From IMG/VR virus record IMGVR_UViG_3300009185_000001, positions 62,001 to 126,000 of that record: a DNA stretch of 64,000 bases; one strand, written 5' to 3'. The position numbers were made by a program, and so were the translations under genes. This stretch comes from a virus. The notes under the pieces are model-generated. The model did no database searches and was not told the DNA's origin. It was given only the letters and a program-made list of their open reading frames with translations. Positions 8,480 through 15,778 of this stretch are shown piece by piece. How positions within the stretch are numbered: position 1 is the stretch's first letter; every line of letters starts with the position of its first letter.

Positions 8480-10021
8480 ACCACAACCATAACTATTTAT
8501 GCATTATGGTTAGTATGTTTTCAATCTGATAAACGAATAACAATTGTAGCAAATAAAGAAGCTACTGCTAAGGAAATATTTGCTAGAATTAAAATGGCAT
8601 ATGAACAACTTCCTATATATTTAAAACCCCCGATAAAATCTTGGAGAAAAGATGGTTTTAATCTTGGAAATGATTCGGCAATAACTGTTAGTACAACATC
8701 ATCATCCGGACCTCGCGGAACTACAAGTAATCTTTTAATTATTGATGAGATGGCTCACTGTCCTAATGATTTGATGAAAGAACTTTGGAGGTCTGCTATT
8801 CCAATTATTTCATCGATGAAAAAGTCGCAAATTGTTGTTATTAGTACTCCAAATGGAACTGATAATAAATTTTATGAACTTTATGAAGATGCTAAAAAAG
8901 AAAATAGCGAATGGCATTTAGAGGTTGTTAATTGGTGGGATGTTCCCAGTAGAGATGAAGAATGGAAGACAAAAACACTGGCTCTCATGGGATCTAAGGA
9001 GGATTTTGAACAAGAATATGCCAATAAATTCCACGAAGCGGGAAAGGGCGTTATTGATGAAGAATATCTAGCTCAATTAAAAGCCAGTTGCTCAGAACCT
9101 GTATTATCTTTAGAAAATGGAGCTTATCAAATATTTAAACTGCCCAATCCAGAGAGTTTCTATGTTATAGGAGTTGACGTTGGAGAAGGAATTGGAAGAT
9201 CAAATTCAGTTGCACAGATATTAGACGTTTCAAATTTACAAGATATTCAACAAGTTGCTCTATTTGCTTCAAATAATATAAATCCATTTCATTTCGGAAC
9301 TCGTTTGATGGGAATTTTACAGGATTGGGGAAGACCTCCAATTCTTGTTGAAAATAATAATAATGGTCAGCAAATTTTAGATGTTTTATGCCAAACTCAC
9401 AACTATGAAAATGTTGTTTCATATCATTTTGAAGGATTTAGTAAACACTATAACAATGCTAATAGATTTGGTATACACAATCATACAAATACTAGATATA
9501 AAGGAATAACAAATTTTAGATATTGGGTTAATAGCTTAAAAGCAGTGAAATTAAATGATATTGAAACATTATTAGAAATAGATAATTTTATTCGACTTCC
9601 AAATTTTACATATTCAAAAAAATCTGATAAATATTTAGATGATAGAGTTTTTGGACTTATTTGGGCATTATTTATTCTCGATCCTTCATTGGTTGGAAAA
9701 TATTTTAACATTTTAGACATAGACGATCAGGGAAGACCTATGAAAATTTTTCCAATTTCAGATAATAAAGAAATTATTAAGAATAGTCCTTTATTAATAG
9801 GAGGAGGACAGACAATTGTTAGAAAACCTTCTATAAATACTCCATTTTCACATGTCGGTGACATGGATATGGCCTCTGGATTTGATTTATATTCAGATGA
9901 TAGAGCGGCTCTTACCCAATGGTTGTTGGAAAGTGATGGTCCAGATCGTATGTTGCCTCTAAAAGCTGATGAAATGGATAAGTCTTCTATGGACACATAC
10001 CATCCAACTATAGTTTTTTAA
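8123..10021 (+). CDS. terL: Split-intein C half fused to terminase large subunit C-terminal part
   Basis: A 632-residue protein. Residues 1-119 are the intein C half, with block B (CADEHIV), block F (NMYDVTV) and the terminal SHN; Thr120 is the +1 extein residue. From 120 the terminase continues: TTT completes Walker A, Walker B is LLIIDEM (204-210), the coupling motif STPNG (241-245), and the RNase H-like nuclease has VIGVDVG with Asp352 and a later Asp pair (506-507). After splicing the product would be 618 residues, against 610 for T4 gp17. It drives DNA packaging and cuts concatemers. The start overlaps the endonuclease stop. The two terminase parts together leave no gap in the family pattern. 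Confidence 0.9.
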   Translation: MNKKEKIIQTYDVSDYEIMTDDGWKDITHVHKTIPFDIWHLETDGGLFIDCADEHIVIDEFGNSVYVQDLNIGDKIKTINGIEKVKNVFKTDSLPANMYDVTVNSKNHTFYSNGILSHNTTTITIYALWLVCFQSDKRITIVANKEATAKEIFARIKMAYEQLPIYLKPPIKSWRKDGFNLGNDSAITVSTTSSSGPRGTTSNLLIIDEMAHCPNDLMKELWRSAIPIISSMKKSQIVVISTPNGTDNKFYELYEDAKKENSEWHLEVVNWWDVPSRDEEWKTKTLALMGSKEDFEQEYANKFHEAGKGVIDEEYLAQLKASCSEPVLSLENGAYQIFKLPNPESFYVIGVDVGEGIGRSNSVAQILDVSNLQDIQQVALFASNNINPFHFGTRLMGILQDWGRPPILVENNNNGQQILDVLCQTHNYENVVSYHFEGFSKHYNNANRFGIHNHTNTRYKGITNFRYWVNSLKAVKLNDIETLLEIDNFIRLPNFTYSKKSDKYLDDRVFGLIWALFILDPSLVGKYFNILDIDDQGRPMKIFPISDNKEIIKNSPLLIGGGQTIVRKPSINTPFSHVGDMDMASGFDLYSDDRAALTQWLLESDGPDRMLPLKADEMDKSSMDTYHPTIVF

Positions 10022-10022
10022 T

Positions 10023-10622
10023 ATGAATCAATCAATTTTAAATAGATCTAGAAATGACAAATTCAAACTTGTTATGGATTTGCCAATAGCATTAAAAAGA
10101 AAACAAGATCTTGTAATGGAATCAAATTACAATGCAGATCAAATTCAATTTACTACATTTGGATCTCCTGTACCAAGTATAAAGGTAAATGAAATTAAAG
10201 TTCCTTTTGGAGGACAGGTTTATAATGCATCTAGTATATCTCGTCCTGCATATGACTCTTTAACTTTGAAATTTTTAATTGATAATGGATATCAAAACTA
10301 TTGGATACTTTGGAAATGGTTGAATCTTTTTAATAATAGTGAAGATAGTTCCACTACTTTAACAGAACCAGTAATAATGGAAATTGACGATATGCGATTA
10401 ACAAATCCTATGTCAGATTTTACGACTACTTTTAGTTTATTTGGTTTAGATGAATTTAACAATAAAATAATAGAATTTAAGTATACACAAGCATTTATAA
10501 CTAGTTTAAGTCCTATTGAATATTCATTTCAAACTGCAAATGAAATTATTTGTACTGCAACTTTTGTTTTTAATCAATTAAATATTTCTTTATTAAAGGA
10601 TATTAATAGTTCTAATTGTTAA
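10023..10622 (+). CDS. Tail-tube-fold protein (gp19-like)
   Basis: A 199-residue protein that starts right after the terminase stop (TAATATG). It has the tail-tube fold pattern: PSIKVNEIKVPFGGQVYN near 52-70, RPAYDSLTLKFLIDN near 73-90, and a C-terminal half that ends in a strand with IICTATFVFNQL. T4 gp19 is 163 aa and follows gp17-gp18 in gene order; no sheath gene is seen here. It may be the major tube protein, or a tube initiator if the partial gene at the left edge is the tube. Family-level confidence is moderate. Confidence 0.55.
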   Translation: MNQSILNRSRNDKFKLVMDLPIALKRKQDLVMESNYNADQIQFTTFGSPVPSIKVNEIKVPFGGQVYNASSISRPAYDSLTLKFLIDNGYQNYWILWKWLNLFNNSEDSSTTLTEPVIMEIDDMRLTNPMSDFTTTFSLFGLDEFNNKIIEFKYTQAFITSLSPIEYSFQTANEIICTATFVFNQLNISLLKDINSSNC

Positions 10623-10624
10623 TT

Positions 10625-12334
10625 ATGGCTGATTCTGTACCATCAAATGACACTGCTAATGGAGCTAATACTGATAGTAGATTTTTACTTCAGATTAGGG
10701 ATCAATTATTTCACATAGAAGTGTGGATGTATAATCAAGTTGATGATAAAACCTTTAAACCATTTCCGATACCAACATATTTTATAGAAGGATTGGCTAT
10801 TGAAGAAAGTTTGATGAATTGGAATCAAAAGGGATGGATTGTATTGAATAATGATTTTGAAGTGTTTGAGCGCGGGGCATTGTCTACTGAATATAGACTC
10901 AAAGCTGGATCTAATACAGAATATGAAGGTGCTAATCAAATTCCTTCGCCCTTTACATTTAGAACCGATGGAAGAAATAAAATATCCTTAAGAATATTTC
11001 CAATAACCAAGTCTGATAATTCTGCAAATATTTCAGATTTGCCTTCGGAACAATGGGAAATGCGATACGACCTTGTTATATATGATATTGAAGATTTAAA
11101 AACTAATTCGGCTGCTAAAAAACTTAGAAAATTTTACTTTTGGGATGAAAGGTTTCAAATTTTTACGGAAAGAAATATTGAATGGTCTACTTCTTTATAT
11201 GGTAAGAGCAATGGAAATATAAATGCAAAAGATAGTGAAAGAATTATGCCTGTAAGTGAAGCCATAAAATCTATAATAAAAACAGCAGCTTCAAATACAT
11301 CTGATCCTAGAAGTTCATCCGATATAAAAGTTGGTAATACCGATGGACCAAAAGAAATAGCAAATCCTAACATTCCTTTAGATAATTTTGATTTAAAAAA
11401 TTGGGACGCAGGTTCTAATGATAGTTCGATTTTTTATACTTCACCCGCCAATAATTGTGTATTGGAAGATTTACAATATGTTTCTCAAAATTTAAAAGCT
11501 TCTGATGGTAGTTGTTTGTTTTTATTATTAGATAGATATACAAAACAATGGTCATTAATTCCTATAACTAAGTTTTTTAATGAAGCGGCCAAGAATCAAA
11601 TCGAAAGGCTTGTTATACAAGATAATCAAAGTCCGAGCCAAAGTTCAGAGGGAGGTTCTACTCCATATATGGGAAGAGCACCTTTTGATTCTAATGAAAA
11701 CTCTCCAATTAAAAACTTTCAATCTAATATAGCATCTAAAATATTAACCTATAAATTTGCTCCTATGGTAGCCAGTGATGATATTAGAATTACTAATGCT
11801 CCGGTTCATAATTATGATTTTTCAAATAATCAATATAATGTAAATTTTGAAGAAAACACTGCTGAAAAGTTTTTACAGAACATGAAAACATTTGCAGGTT
11901 CAAATAATTCAGAAGGAGGACTTTATTCTTTTAAACAAAGCAAAACACTTCTTTTAAATATAAATCAAACCAAAACAAGTGGCTTAATGGCATCCAATAA
12001 TTTTATTTCTCGTAGATTTTTTCCAAAAGACATATCCGCCGTTTCAATGATAAAGGATTTTTTGTTTTTAAATCAAGCATTATACTTTTCGGCACCTGGA
12101 TTAACATTTAGAACACCGGGAAAATTTGTTTTTATTGATCGAGATGCTTCTACTGGTGAAAAAAATCCCTTTGATGATAGATTTTTAGGACAATGGATGT
12201 TAATAAGAGTTGTTCACATGTTTACTAAAAGTGAATATGTAACCGACATTGTTGCAACAAAGATAGACACTTTCACTCCATGGTGGAAAGAACTAGACAA
12301 AGATAATCAAAAAGAAAATGGTGGTAAATACTAA
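10625..12334 (+). CDS. Virion structural protein, candidate baseplate hub (gp27-like position)
   Basis: A 569-residue protein. ATG 10625 lies 2 bases after the preceding stop and is preferred over the upstream TTG at 10616. The N-terminal 180 residues are beta-rich (FHIEVWMYN, YFIEGLAIEES, KISLRIFPI, WEMRYDLVIYDIEDL), then KFYFWDERFQIFTERNIEWST, a pattern remembered from hub proteins of marine T4-like phages. The C-terminus has PGLTFRTPGKFVFIDR and a QWMLIRVVHMFTKSEYVTDIV strand, which resembles beta-barrel hub domains. T4 gp27 is 391 aa. The gp5-like spike gene lies 2 kb downstream, which would fit a gp27-gp5 partnership. Exact homology is unproven. Confidence 0.45.
   Translation: MADSVPSNDTANGANTDSRFLLQIRDQLFHIEVWMYNQVDDKTFKPFPIPTYFIEGLAIEESLMNWNQKGWIVLNNDFEVFERGALSTEYRLKAGSNTEYEGANQIPSPFTFRTDGRNKISLRIFPITKSDNSANISDLPSEQWEMRYDLVIYDIEDLKTNSAAKKLRKFYFWDERFQIFTERNIEWSTSLYGKSNGNINAKDSERIMPVSEAIKSIIKTAASNTSDPRSSSDIKVGNTDGPKEIANPNIPLDNFDLKNWDAGSNDSSIFYTSPANNCVLEDLQYVSQNLKASDGSCLFLLLDRYTKQWSLIPITKFFNEAAKNQIERLVIQDNQSPSQSSEGGSTPYMGRAPFDSNENSPIKNFQSNIASKILTYKFAPMVASDDIRITNAPVHNYDFSNNQYNVNFEENTAEKFLQNMKTFAGSNNSEGGLYSFKQSKTLLLNINQTKTSGLMASNNFISRRFFPKDISAVSMIKDFLFLNQALYFSAPGLTFRTPGKFVFIDRDASTGEKNPFDDRFLGQWMLIRVVHMFTKSEYVTDIVATKIDTFTPWWKELDKDNQKENGGKY
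12323..12330 (+). promoter_or_regulatory. Candidate late promoter before the zinc-ribbon gene
   Basis: GGTAAATA followed by CTAATATG; it is inside the end of the preceding gene and six bases from the ATG at 12336. Confidence 0.3.
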
Positions 12335-12335
12335 T

Positions 12336-12647
12336 ATGGACAAAAATTCATTGATAAGAAGTCTACAAAGCAATAGGATACAGCAGCTACAATCATCAAA
12401 TAAGCCGCAAATGCCTTCAGCAACCAAGATGGCAGTTAACCTAGGCAAAAGCATAGTTAATAATGCAGCAAGTGTAATGGCAGGAAACGCATTAAAAACC
12501 GATTCTGAACAAGCAACTTCACGCTTATCCATATGTAGAGGGTGTGAATTCTTTGATTCTGGCTCTGAAAGATGCGGAAAATGTGGCTGTAATATGGCAG
12601 TTAAGACCTATCTAAGGGCTGAGAAATGCCCGATTGGTAAATGGTAA
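12336..12647 (+). CDS. Small zinc-ribbon protein in the tail cluster
   Basis: A 103-residue protein from ATG 12336, which has TAAATACTAATATG upstream; an in-frame ATG at 12318 overlaps the previous gene. The C-terminal 40 residues hold CRGC, then CGKCGC and a final CPIGKW, a compact zinc-ribbon arrangement. The N-terminus is Gln/Ser/Asn-rich and helical. It sits among baseplate genes, so a virion or assembly role is possible. Its last 47 bases overlap the antisense dNMP kinase gene. The function is not recognised. Confidence 0.7.
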   Translation: MDKNSLIRSLQSNRIQQLQSSNKPQMPSATKMAVNLGKSIVNNAASVMAGNALKTDSEQATSRLSICRGCEFFDSGSERCGKCGCNMAVKTYLRAEKCPIGKW

Positions 12648-13218
12648 TAATTTTATCCACATAATCTTGTATAAAATCAGCATAATCATCTGCTTTATAA
12701 AAATTTTGTATTTCTATAACCACATCAGCTGCTTTTTTTAGAGAAATATTGTTATTTTTTTCAAATTTATTAGCAGGAGGAATGTCATCTCGTTCCAAAA
12801 ATACTAAAATTCCTTTTTTTTCTTCTTTCAACCAATATAGTTCGTCTCTTTCATACTCATTATATCGAATATCTGGTATAATTGGAATAAAATTCTTACC
12901 AAATTGTTTACTTTTGTTCAAAATTTCAATAAAATACCTACCTTTTGTCTGATTTCTCATGTATCTACCATATTCAACCATCAGAGGACGAACACTTTCC
13001 TTTTGCAGAGGATCATTTATGTCTATATCAGCATCTATCTTGCTAAAAATCATTTCTTGTAGATCTTTTCTAATAATATCACCTGCAATTGAACATCTTT
13101 TGGCTTTTGTATTGTATAAAAGAGCAAAATTGTAAATAAGATATGAGCATAGAGTATCTTTTCCAGATAATGCAGCACCAGCTATTCCAATCGGCGGGTA
13201 AATTATGGTTTTTGACAT
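12601..13218 (-). CDS. Deoxynucleoside monophosphate kinase (T4 gp1-like)
   Basis: A 205-residue P-loop kinase. GIAGAALSGKDTL at residues 12-24 is the nucleotide-binding loop, with a LID-like RYFIE region near 100 and a PDIRYNEYE segment near 115. In T4, gp1 phosphorylates dGMP, dTMP and hydroxymethyl-dCMP to diphosphates. The substrate range here cannot be read. It is the only minus-strand gene between the plus-strand tail genes of 0-17.7 kb, and its 3' end overlaps the zinc-ribbon gene. The opposite start at 13243 is 24 bases away, so the two genes diverge from a short shared promoter region. Confidence 0.75.
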   Translation of the reverse strand: MSKTIIYPPIGIAGAALSGKDTLCSYLIYNFALLYNTKAKRCSIAGDIIRKDLQEMIFSKIDADIDINDPLQKESVRPLMVEYGRYMRNQTKGRYFIEILNKSKQFGKNFIPIIPDIRYNEYERDELYWLKEEKKGILVFLERDDIPPANKFEKNNNISLKKAADVVIEIQNFYKADDYADFIQDYVDKIITIYQSGISQPLDRS

Positions 13219-13242
13219 AAGTTATTATAGTAACATTTTATT

Positions 13243-14622
13243 ATGGCAGATGCAACAACAAATTCAAAAGAAATAAATCCAGTAGCACAATCTGTATTGA
13301 ATTTTTCTTCTACAATAACAAATATACTTTCTTCTGCAAAGAATTCAATCGTTAATTTGTTAGACAATGCTACTGAAGGAGTCACTATAGCTTCATTAGA
13401 ACTTCAAACGGGTCTCGGATTTGGTTCTGATGGGGTTTTATATAAGATAAAACATAGTTGTTTGCCTAATGAAAACCTTTATGCCGCTCTTCTTTTTATT
13501 TTAATAAAGGGATATGATGCTATCGGAGCACAATTTACGTTTACTGGATCAGATCCAGTAGCAATAACCCCTGATCTTTATAAATGGTTTGTTACTTGTT
13601 ACATAAAGGACAATGGATTTGAGGAAAATTTAAAAAATACTCCTGCGGGTAAGAAAGAACAGCTTCAAGATATAGGTTCGGATGGGTCTTTTACTCGATA
13701 TTCTGCTAATAATGCGGTAAACATAATGACCGGACCGGGTATTAACACTCCCTGTTTGGCTACGGATCTTTTAAATAAAATACATCCGGGTATGGTGGAT
13801 GATATTGAAAACTTTTGTAATGTCATAAGAACTCGTTCCTATCTTTCTCTTCCTTCGGATTCATTCGGTGGTTTAAATCAGGCCATGTGGTTTATAACTG
13901 GTGCTGTAACTGCATTATATCAGGGATTAGTTGAAATATATCAAGGAATGGTTCTTCTGATACAGCAGGTATATACATGGTTGAACAATATATATAGAAT
14001 GATTCAACAATTTATTACAAGTGTTATTGAACAAATAATTCCTTTAGATTTAATATGTTTAATACTTGATGCTGCACAGACAATTTTGGATGACGTTGCA
14101 TTCTTTGCTCAATTATTTAATGGTTCTGATAACCTATTTCAGACGTTAAATGCAATTCAAACCGTAGTTAACTATGCTTCATTCGGAGTTAACTTTGCAT
14201 ATGATCCATTAGGAGGATTGGCTTCTCTATTTCCTAAAGAAACACAAAGAGTTTATGACTTTATACGAAATATTGAAAACTTACCTCAAACATTTTTAGG
14301 AAAGCTTTATCAGAACATAGGATTTGGTGCGGTTTCTAACAATGAAGCACTTGCTATTGCAAATACAATAGTTCAAAGATATGGATTAGGTTCTTCTCTT
14401 GGACCATTGAATGATGTTTTATCCTCGGCGGGTACTGTTGGTAATAGAAGTAAGTGGTATAAAACATCTAATACAGGTGTTAATATAGGAAGTCCTAATT
14501 TATATTCATATTCTATACCAAATATATCAGGAAACTTGCCTCCGTTGAATATAAATCTGCAACCATTCGGATGGGTTGGTACAACAATAGAAAGTTTTAC
14601 TCCACCTCCTCCCGTAGAATAA
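13243..14622 (+). CDS. Virion structural protein of unknown role (baseplate region)
   Basis: A 459-residue protein that is not recognised by family. The N-terminus is Ser/Thr/Asn-rich, residues 60-190 form a mixed domain, and residues 210-300 are a run of long aromatic and Ile-rich amphipathic helices (AMWFITGAVTALYQGLVEIY, then several IQQ repeats) that look like a helical bundle rather than membrane spans. The C-terminus is Gly/Asn/Pro-rich and ends PPPPVE. It lies just before the gp5-like gene with a one-base gap, so a hub or spike-associated structural role is likely from context. Confidence 0.55.
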   Translation: MADATTNSKEINPVAQSVLNFSSTITNILSSAKNSIVNLLDNATEGVTIASLELQTGLGFGSDGVLYKIKHSCLPNENLYAALLFILIKGYDAIGAQFTFTGSDPVAITPDLYKWFVTCYIKDNGFEENLKNTPAGKKEQLQDIGSDGSFTRYSANNAVNIMTGPGINTPCLATDLLNKIHPGMVDDIENFCNVIRTRSYLSLPSDSFGGLNQAMWFITGAVTALYQGLVEIYQGMVLLIQQVYTWLNNIYRMIQQFITSVIEQIIPLDLICLILDAAQTILDDVAFFAQLFNGSDNLFQTLNAIQTVVNYASFGVNFAYDPLGGLASLFPKETQRVYDFIRNIENLPQTFLGKLYQNIGFGAVSNNEALAIANTIVQRYGLGSSLGPLNDVLSSAGTVGNRSKWYKTSNTGVNIGSPNLYSYSIPNISGNLPPLNINLQPFGWVGTTIESFTPPPPVE

Positions 14623-14623
14623 T

Positions 14624-15754
14624 ATGGAACCTGTTTTTGGAAATCATTTAGGAATGGTCATTAATAATAATGATCCAGAAGGAAGAAAAAGAGTTCAAGT
14701 TTTTATTCCATATCTTACAAATACTTTATTTGCTGATTGGAATAATAAATTAAAAGATGTAACTTTTAGAACTACTGTAGATTTACAAAAATATGGTGTT
14801 TTAGATAGATTAAAACAAACTCTTCCATGGGCAGAATATGCGGCTCCAATATTTGGCGGTGCAACATCAGTAACTTCTAATTCTTCTACCGGAAAGGTTC
14901 AAGTAAATAATACCGGAACTCCAACATTTGCAGGTTTTGATGCAATGGGAGGAGTGTCGATGGTAGATACTAATTCAACTGCTTTATTGACATCAAATAA
15001 TAGTGGAAATTTGCCTCCCACAGCCGCATCTCCTTCAACTTCACAGCCAAGTTCTTTAGCTTCTGCGAAGAATAATGTGTATTTTAGAAGTAATGTTAAT
15101 AATGTTACATTAAACATAGATACGGATGGAATTGGTTCTCCTACATTTAATGATTCTACCAGACAAAACCAAACATCTGTGCAAGGATTAAATGCAAATA
15201 CTCAAAGTTTTTTTGTATTACCAAATAAACCAGAATATTATAAATATAAAGGCAAGGCTATTTATGCTAAAAATAATACAACAGGAAAAAGTATAATGGG
15301 AATTGTCGGTGATTTTGGACCTACAACTAAGGGATTTGGGGAAATGTCATTATATGCGGCTAACGAACTTGGAGTGTGGCAGGAGGGACTTGGGAATGCA
15401 GCCAATACAAGCCAAGATGTTGAATTTTTAGTTTTGGGCGACAGCCCAACATTTGGTTCTAATTTTAATCCAGAAGATCTTCAAAAAATTGCAGATTCTA
15501 ATAATTTACAATCAACACAATTGGCTTCATTAGGAAATTCTAATCAACAATCAACCTTTTCTCCAATAGATTCTCAGAATGATCCTAAAAACGGACAAGC
15601 TGCGAGAAACAATAATGCAGATACTTCCGCTTCTGGATCTCCTAATGGAACCGTTTCGGTTCCGAATGAAAGTGCAAAGGTTTGGGTTTTCTTTTATGGT
15701 GGAGATATACAAAGACCTGTTTATTTCGCATCTGCTATTGAAGGTTCAACATAA
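14624..15754 (+). CDS. gp5-like baseplate spike OB-fold protein with nested GH75-like hydrolase domain
   Basis: A 376-residue protein. Residues 1-80 are the N-terminal part of a gp5-type OB fold (GMVINNNDPEGRKRVQVFIP, then LPWAEYAAPIFGGA). Its closing strands, VWVFFYGGDIQRPVYFASA, are at 353-371. Between them is an Asn/Ser-rich linker and a domain at 160-275 with LNIDTDG, QTSVQGLNANTQSFFVLP, IMGIVGDFGPTTKGFGEMS and YAANELG, a pattern that fits family GH75 chitosanase-type hydrolases (Asp166/Asp168 and Asp230/Glu240 as candidate catalytic acids). In T4 the lysozyme domain follows the OB fold; here it appears replaced and nested. It probably cuts cell-wall or envelope polysaccharide. The GH75 link is recalled, not searched. 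Confidence 0.65.
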   Translation: MEPVFGNHLGMVINNNDPEGRKRVQVFIPYLTNTLFADWNNKLKDVTFRTTVDLQKYGVLDRLKQTLPWAEYAAPIFGGATSVTSNSSTGKVQVNNTGTPTFAGFDAMGGVSMVDTNSTALLTSNNSGNLPPTAASPSTSQPSSLASAKNNVYFRSNVNNVTLNIDTDGIGSPTFNDSTRQNQTSVQGLNANTQSFFVLPNKPEYYKYKGKAIYAKNNTTGKSIMGIVGDFGPTTKGFGEMSLYAANELGVWQEGLGNAANTSQDVEFLVLGDSPTFGSNFNPEDLQKIADSNNLQSTQLASLGNSNQQSTFSPIDSQNDPKNGQAARNNNADTSASGSPNGTVSVPNESAKVWVFFYGGDIQRPVYFASAIEGST

Positions 15755-15778
15755 ACAAATAAATACGTTTATAAAAAT

